DNA from: Lentisphaera sp.
Lineage (GTDB): Bacteria; Verrucomicrobiota; Lentisphaeria; Victivallales; GWF2-50-93
Assembly: GCA_020721745.1 (NCBI GenBank)
Contig: DYMC01000101.1
Coordinates: 1,543-8,779, forward strand
Reading direction: 5' to 3'
DNA length: 7,237 bases
Part shown: positions 5,072-7,237 of the stretch, piece by piece
Numbering within the stretch: position 1 is the first letter of the stretch
How the letters are laid out: each line of letters begins with the position of its first letter
Position numbers and translations under genes: made by a program
The notes under the pieces: model-generated
Told to the model about the DNA's origin: nothing
The model's input: the letters and a program-made list of their open reading frames with translations, nothing else
The model's database searches: none

Positions 5072-5749
5072 TCACCTCCCTTTTGCCGGCGGATATTCGT
5101 TGCAGAGGAGATGAAGCGGGGCTTCGTCCTCGTCTATCTTCGGGAATCTTCCGGCCGGCTCGTGGAAGCGGTTGTCCGCCGAATCGTCGTTGACCTTGGA
5201 GACCTCCCCGACGAGGCACGTGCCCCCCTCCGCCCAGAAACAATGATACACTAAAGGTTCCAGTGTGATGCTTTGCCCGGGCTTCAACCTGATCCTGGCG
5301 CCCGGCCTCACCCGATTGGTCACGCCGTCAATCTGGACTGTGAAACTCTCCATTGACAGCTCGTCGTTCCGTCCGGCCTTCCACAGCCTCATGACGAGTA
5401 CGGCGCCCCCGCGGTTTATGATGTCCTCCGTCTTCTTCCAGTGGTAATGGATCGGTGTGAGCTGCTTCTCAAGGACCACCATTATCTTCTCCGCATAGTT
5501 CTTCGCGGTGCCGCCGTCCGGCCCCCCGTTCCGGATGGTGAACAGGAGAAGACCGGTCCTCCTGAAGTCGCCGGAACCGAAGTCGCTTATGTCCCAACCA
5601 AGCCCGCACCTGCGTATTTCATCGCATTCGCTTCCCTTCGCCCTCCATTGCTTCGGCGACCAGAACGCCCATTCCGGCAAATTGAACTTGTTCTTCTTGA
5701 AAAAAGCGATTGCCTTCCTCATCTCATTGTTTATCTCGGATCTCTTCAT
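5072..5749 (-). CDS. D-lyxose ketol-isomerase (D-lyxose/D-mannose isomerase family)
   Basis: This is a 225-residue cupin-fold, metal-dependent isomerase converting D-lyxose to D-xylulose and, in characterised relatives, D-mannose to D-fructose. Family hallmarks run the full length: MKRSEIN start, LGWDISDFGSGDF (50-62), LLLFTIRNG (67-75), NYAEKIM (84-90), TPIHYHWKKTEDIINRGG (98-115), YHCFWAE (168-174), LVGEVSKVNDD (179-189) and IDEDEAPLHLLCNEY (205-219). His101, His103, Glu108 and His169 are the expected metal ligands. Another ATG lies three codons upstream (5758). The inner one is chosen because relatives begin MKRS and a GGA sits 8 nt before it, but neither site is strong. It starts just 6-15 nt after the kinase stop, so translation is probably coupled. 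It has the full family length with no damage. Confidence 0.93.
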   Translation of the reverse strand: MKRSEINNEMRKAIAFFKKNKFNLPEWAFWSPKQWRAKGSECDEIRRCGLGWDISDFGSGDFRRTGLLLFTIRNGGPDGGTAKNYAEKIMVVLEKQLTPIHYHWKKTEDIINRGGAVLVMRLWKAGRNDELSMESFTVQIDGVTNRVRPGARIRLKPGQSITLEPLVYHCFWAEGGTCLVGEVSKVNDDSADNRFHEPAGRFPKIDEDEAPLHLLCNEYPPAKGR

Positions 5750-5764
5750 GGCATTCATCCATCT

Positions 5765-6964
5765 TTATTGTTTTTCTTCCCGCCGCCAAACCCCTGTGCC
5801 CTCGTCGAAAATCCATCCACGCCCATCAAGCTCCGGATCGAAAACGGGCAATCTCCCGGATCTTGTCAGGGCGAGGGTCTCGCGCCAAGTCCTTATCCCG
5901 CTCAACGAATCCGCCTTCTGGACATTCTGCCATCCGGCGCAGACCGCCGCCTTGAGACAGTCTTCCGGACGCATCCCCGCGGAAAACGCCATGAGAAATC
6001 CAGCTATCGAGCTGTCGCCAGATCCGGTCGAGCCGGCGAAGTTCTCCGCCTTGTAGGCCGGACACCAAATGCATTTTTGGCTCCATGCCGCGGATCCGCC
6101 GCCGAGCAGTCCGGCAAGGGGAGATTTCGCCCCGATGCCGTCCGTCCTGAGAAGCCATCCCCTTGTCCCGATCTTGAGGCAGGACACGGCAGCCCCCAGC
6201 TTAAGCGCCTCTTCTGCGATTTTCGCAATCTCACCGGGGGCGGTGGCAAAGGACATGTCCCCCGCGCCGACTTTCCTCTTCATCTGCATATAGCGCCTCT
6301 TGTCGAGCATGAAGAAAGCCTCCTCGAAGGAGGGAAGGAATATGTCCACATGGGGCAGCACCCTCGACAGAACTTTCCTCCAGTCCACCCGCCCGAAGAA
6401 GGAATCCGGGTCGGGCAACGACATGTCCAGCGACGTCACGCAGCCGCATCTCTTCGCGGCCTTGAATATCTTCAGGAGCTCCGCACCGTCATTGTCCGCG
6501 ACCCGCCTCATGAGAGAAGGGTATCCGAAATGGAAGATGCGCGAATCCCGCATGATGCCAAGAGGAAGGTCTCTCGAACTGTATTCGTCGTTCGCACCGG
6601 TGCAATGCAGAAAGCTCCTGTCGGTGCGCGGCGGAGAAATGACCACCGTGTATGAGCTGTCTAAGCTCTTCGACAGAGAAACCCCCTCCACCCCTCCGTA
6701 TTTCCTCATCTCCGAGAGGATTATGCGCCCGAAGTGGTCGTCGCCTATCTTCGTCGAGAATGCGACTTTCGCGCCGAGCTTCGCAAGCGCGAAGCCGGTG
6801 TTTGAAACGGCTCCGCCAGTTGATATCGAACATGCGCCTATGTTCAGCAGCTTCCCAGGGACGATGACGGAACCAATCCCTTTCCCGGTAATCTTCAGAT
6901 CCGACAAGTCCGGAATCAAATCGAGGCATATGTGCCCCCCGACCATTACATCGTATTTTCTCAT
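5765..6964 (-). CDS. PfkB (ribokinase-like) family carbohydrate kinase
   Basis: This is a 399-residue ATP-dependent sugar kinase of the ribokinase/PfkB superfamily. The opening YDVMVGGHICLDLIPDL (4-20) is the substrate-binding first strand. GGAVSNTGFALAKLGAKVAFSTKIGDDHFG (50-79) is the N-terminal signature. KIGTRG (264-269) is the KxGxxG strand. STGSGDSSIAGFL (312-324) is the C-terminal anion-hole signature with catalytic base Asp317 in GSGD. About 400 residues is long for the family (usually 300-350), with extra sequence around 215-245 and after 350. The ATG at 6962-6964 is preferred over 7060: GGAGAG lies 6 nt before it, and the extra 32 residues would be an unrelated basic tail. It leads the operon with the lyxose/mannose isomerase and polyol dehydrogenase, which suggests D-fructose or D-xylulose as substrate, by inference only. 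Confidence 0.9.
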   Translation of the reverse strand: MRKYDVMVGGHICLDLIPDLSDLKITGKGIGSVIVPGKLLNIGACSISTGGAVSNTGFALAKLGAKVAFSTKIGDDHFGRIILSEMRKYGGVEGVSLSKSLDSSYTVVISPPRTDRSFLHCTGANDEYSSRDLPLGIMRDSRIFHFGYPSLMRRVADNDGAELLKIFKAAKRCGCVTSLDMSLPDPDSFFGRVDWRKVLSRVLPHVDIFLPSFEEAFFMLDKRRYMQMKRKVGAGDMSFATAPGEIAKIAEEALKLGAAVSCLKIGTRGWLLRTDGIGAKSPLAGLLGGGSAAWSQKCIWCPAYKAENFAGSTGSGDSSIAGFLMAFSAGMRPEDCLKAAVCAGWQNVQKADSLSGIRTWRETLALTRSGRLPVFDPELDGRGWIFDEGTGVWRREEKQ

Positions 6965-6970
6965 ATCGAA

Positions 6971-6976
6971 CTCTCC
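6971..6976 (-). promoter_or_regulatory. Shine-Dalgarno deciding the kinase start
   Basis: GGAGAG on the minus strand lies 6 nt before the ATG at 6962-6964. It supports this start over the in-frame ATG 96 nt upstream. Confidence 0.7.
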
Positions 6977-6989
6977 AACCTGATTCCGT

Positions 6990-7008
6990 GATGGTCTTTT
7001 TGACCATC
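6990..7008. promoter_or_regulatory. Perfect 7+5+7 palindrome in the kinase leader (candidate operator or hairpin)
   Basis: GATGGTC (6990-6996) and GACCATC (7002-7008) surround TTTTT (AAAAA on the minus strand), 26-44 nt before the kinase ATG. The position and symmetry suit a dimeric repressor site for a sugar operon. On the plus strand the hairpin is followed within a few bases by T-runs, so a weak plus-strand intrinsic terminator is the alternative, although no plus-strand gene is present. Confidence 0.45.
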
Positions 7009-7091
7009 GTCCTTTTTTGTTTTTCAACGCGTAGGCTACATCCCGAAATGACTTTTTCAAGCACTTCGGCCAATTGTCCAGCGATAAAGAA

Positions 7092-7125
7092 TGGATGACT
7101 GGAACGCTGGATGGGTGGATGGATG
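7092..7125 (+). repeat. Irregular TGGATG iterations
   Basis: TGGATG occurs at 7092-7097, 7108-7113, 7116-7121 and 7120-7125, and TGGAACG occurs twice nearby. The tract is simple-sequence-like, non-coding as far as I can tell, and may vary in length between strains. Confidence 0.45.
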
Positions 7126-7162
7126 GAACGGCGATGGCCGCTGTCGGGGGGGGGCGGAACCC

Positions 7163-7178
7163 ACGGGCTGAAGTCCGT
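7163..7178. repeat. Small hairpin ACGGGC-TGAA-GTCCGT
   Basis: A 6-bp stem with one G-T pair closes a 4-nt loop. The sequence around it, CCCACGGGCTGAAGTCCGT, resembles the ACGGGCTGAAGCCCGT-type intergenic palindromes I recall from several bacterial phyla. It may be a decayed copy. Confidence 0.3.
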
Positions 7179-7196
7179 TTGTGTCTGGAATGGATT

Positions 7197-7237
7197 TTAC
7201 GGCACGTCGAGCTTGGACATCTGCACGGCTGCGGATT
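7197..7237 (-). CDS. Possible C-terminal end of an upstream gene (12 codons)
   Basis: One minus-strand frame enters from the right edge as SAAVQMSKLDVP and stops at TAA (7197-7199). Most of its third codon positions are G or C, as in the neighbouring genes. This would place a further gene upstream of the kinase, 232 nt away. Twelve codons are too few to identify a family or exclude chance. Confidence 0.2.
   Translation of the reverse strand, partial: SAAVQMSKLDVP

Larger units (their letters stand above)
6965..7196. other. Leader and intergenic region upstream of the kinase operon
   Basis: This stretch holds the kinase ribosome site (6971-6976), a perfect palindrome (6990-7008), a T-rich tract on the plus strand, TGGATG iterations (7092-7125), a run of nine G (7146-7154) and a small hairpin (7163-7178). 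I found no convincing -35/-10 pair and no intact gene. Confidence 0.45.

Noticed and set aside
5069..5079. 11-nt perfect complement to the 16S rRNA 3' end (GGAGGTGATCC on the minus strand) over the isomerase stop codon
   Set aside because: No start codon with a plausible reading frame follows at proper spacing, and the next gene begins 200 nt later with its own Shine-Dalgarno. Treated as coincidence.
5441..6655. 404-codon open frame on the plus strand
   Set aside because: It lies wholly antisense to the kinase and isomerase, both of which show complete family motifs. Its translation is rich in Arg/Pro with no recognisable domain. It is a by-product of GC-rich codons.
6489..7073. 194-codon minus-strand frame overlapping the kinase start
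   Set aside because: It overlaps the kinase in another frame and has no family features. The kinase frame has the signatures and ribosome site.

Overview
The window is bacterial and every recognisable gene lies on the minus strand. The gene set is a DegT-family aminotransferase, a ceramidase-like hydrolase, a class I xylose isomerase-like enzyme, a PfkB sugar kinase, a D-lyxose/D-mannose isomerase and a mannitol-dehydrogenase-family protein. This recalls sugar-degrading members of the Lentisphaerota/Verrucomicrobiota/Planctomycetota group. That placement rests on gene-content memory only and is weak. No tRNA, rRNA, CRISPR array, transposase or phage gene was found.

Right block (about 3699-7237, GC roughly 60% by eye). 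It reads right to left as PfkB kinase (5765-6964), then a D-lyxose/D-mannose isomerase (5072-5749) 15 nt later (6 nt if its upstream ATG is used), then a 210-nt gap holding a hairpin repeat, then a polyol dehydrogenase (3699-4862). All three frames are intact. The enzymes share a ketose intermediate: isomerase and dehydrogenase can both yield D-fructose (from mannose and mannitol) or D-xylulose (from lyxose and D-arabinitol), and the kinase could phosphorylate it. A short reading frame entering from the right edge may be the end of an upstream gene. The kinase leader carries a perfect 7+5+7 palindrome that could be an operator.

Middle (3024-3698), gene-free. Next to the aminotransferase it is AT-rich, with a candidate minus-strand promoter bracketed by exact TAGCAATATT repeats. 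From 3426 to 3711 it is a nest of palindromes: a 36-nt hairpin repeat with a second inverted copy on the far side of the polyol dehydrogenase (4982-5017, 33/36 identical), a 17-bp perfect hairpin, a 15-bp inverted repeat, and a 14-bp stem overlapping the dehydrogenase stop codon. The first and last of the close-set hairpins (3521-3563 and 3649-3711) share a core and look related. Base composition changes across this nest.

Left block (1-3023, lower GC). It reads right to left as a DegT/DnrJ/EryC1/StrS aminotransferase, then a neutral-ceramidase-like protein 20 nt later, then 140 nt, then the first 93 codons of a xylose isomerase-like enzyme cut by the window edge. Both the aminotransferase and the ceramidase-like gene are split by single-base frameshifts, and each rejoins into one full-length family member. 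Either the left operon is decaying or the assembly carries indels there. The three right-hand genes show no such damage.
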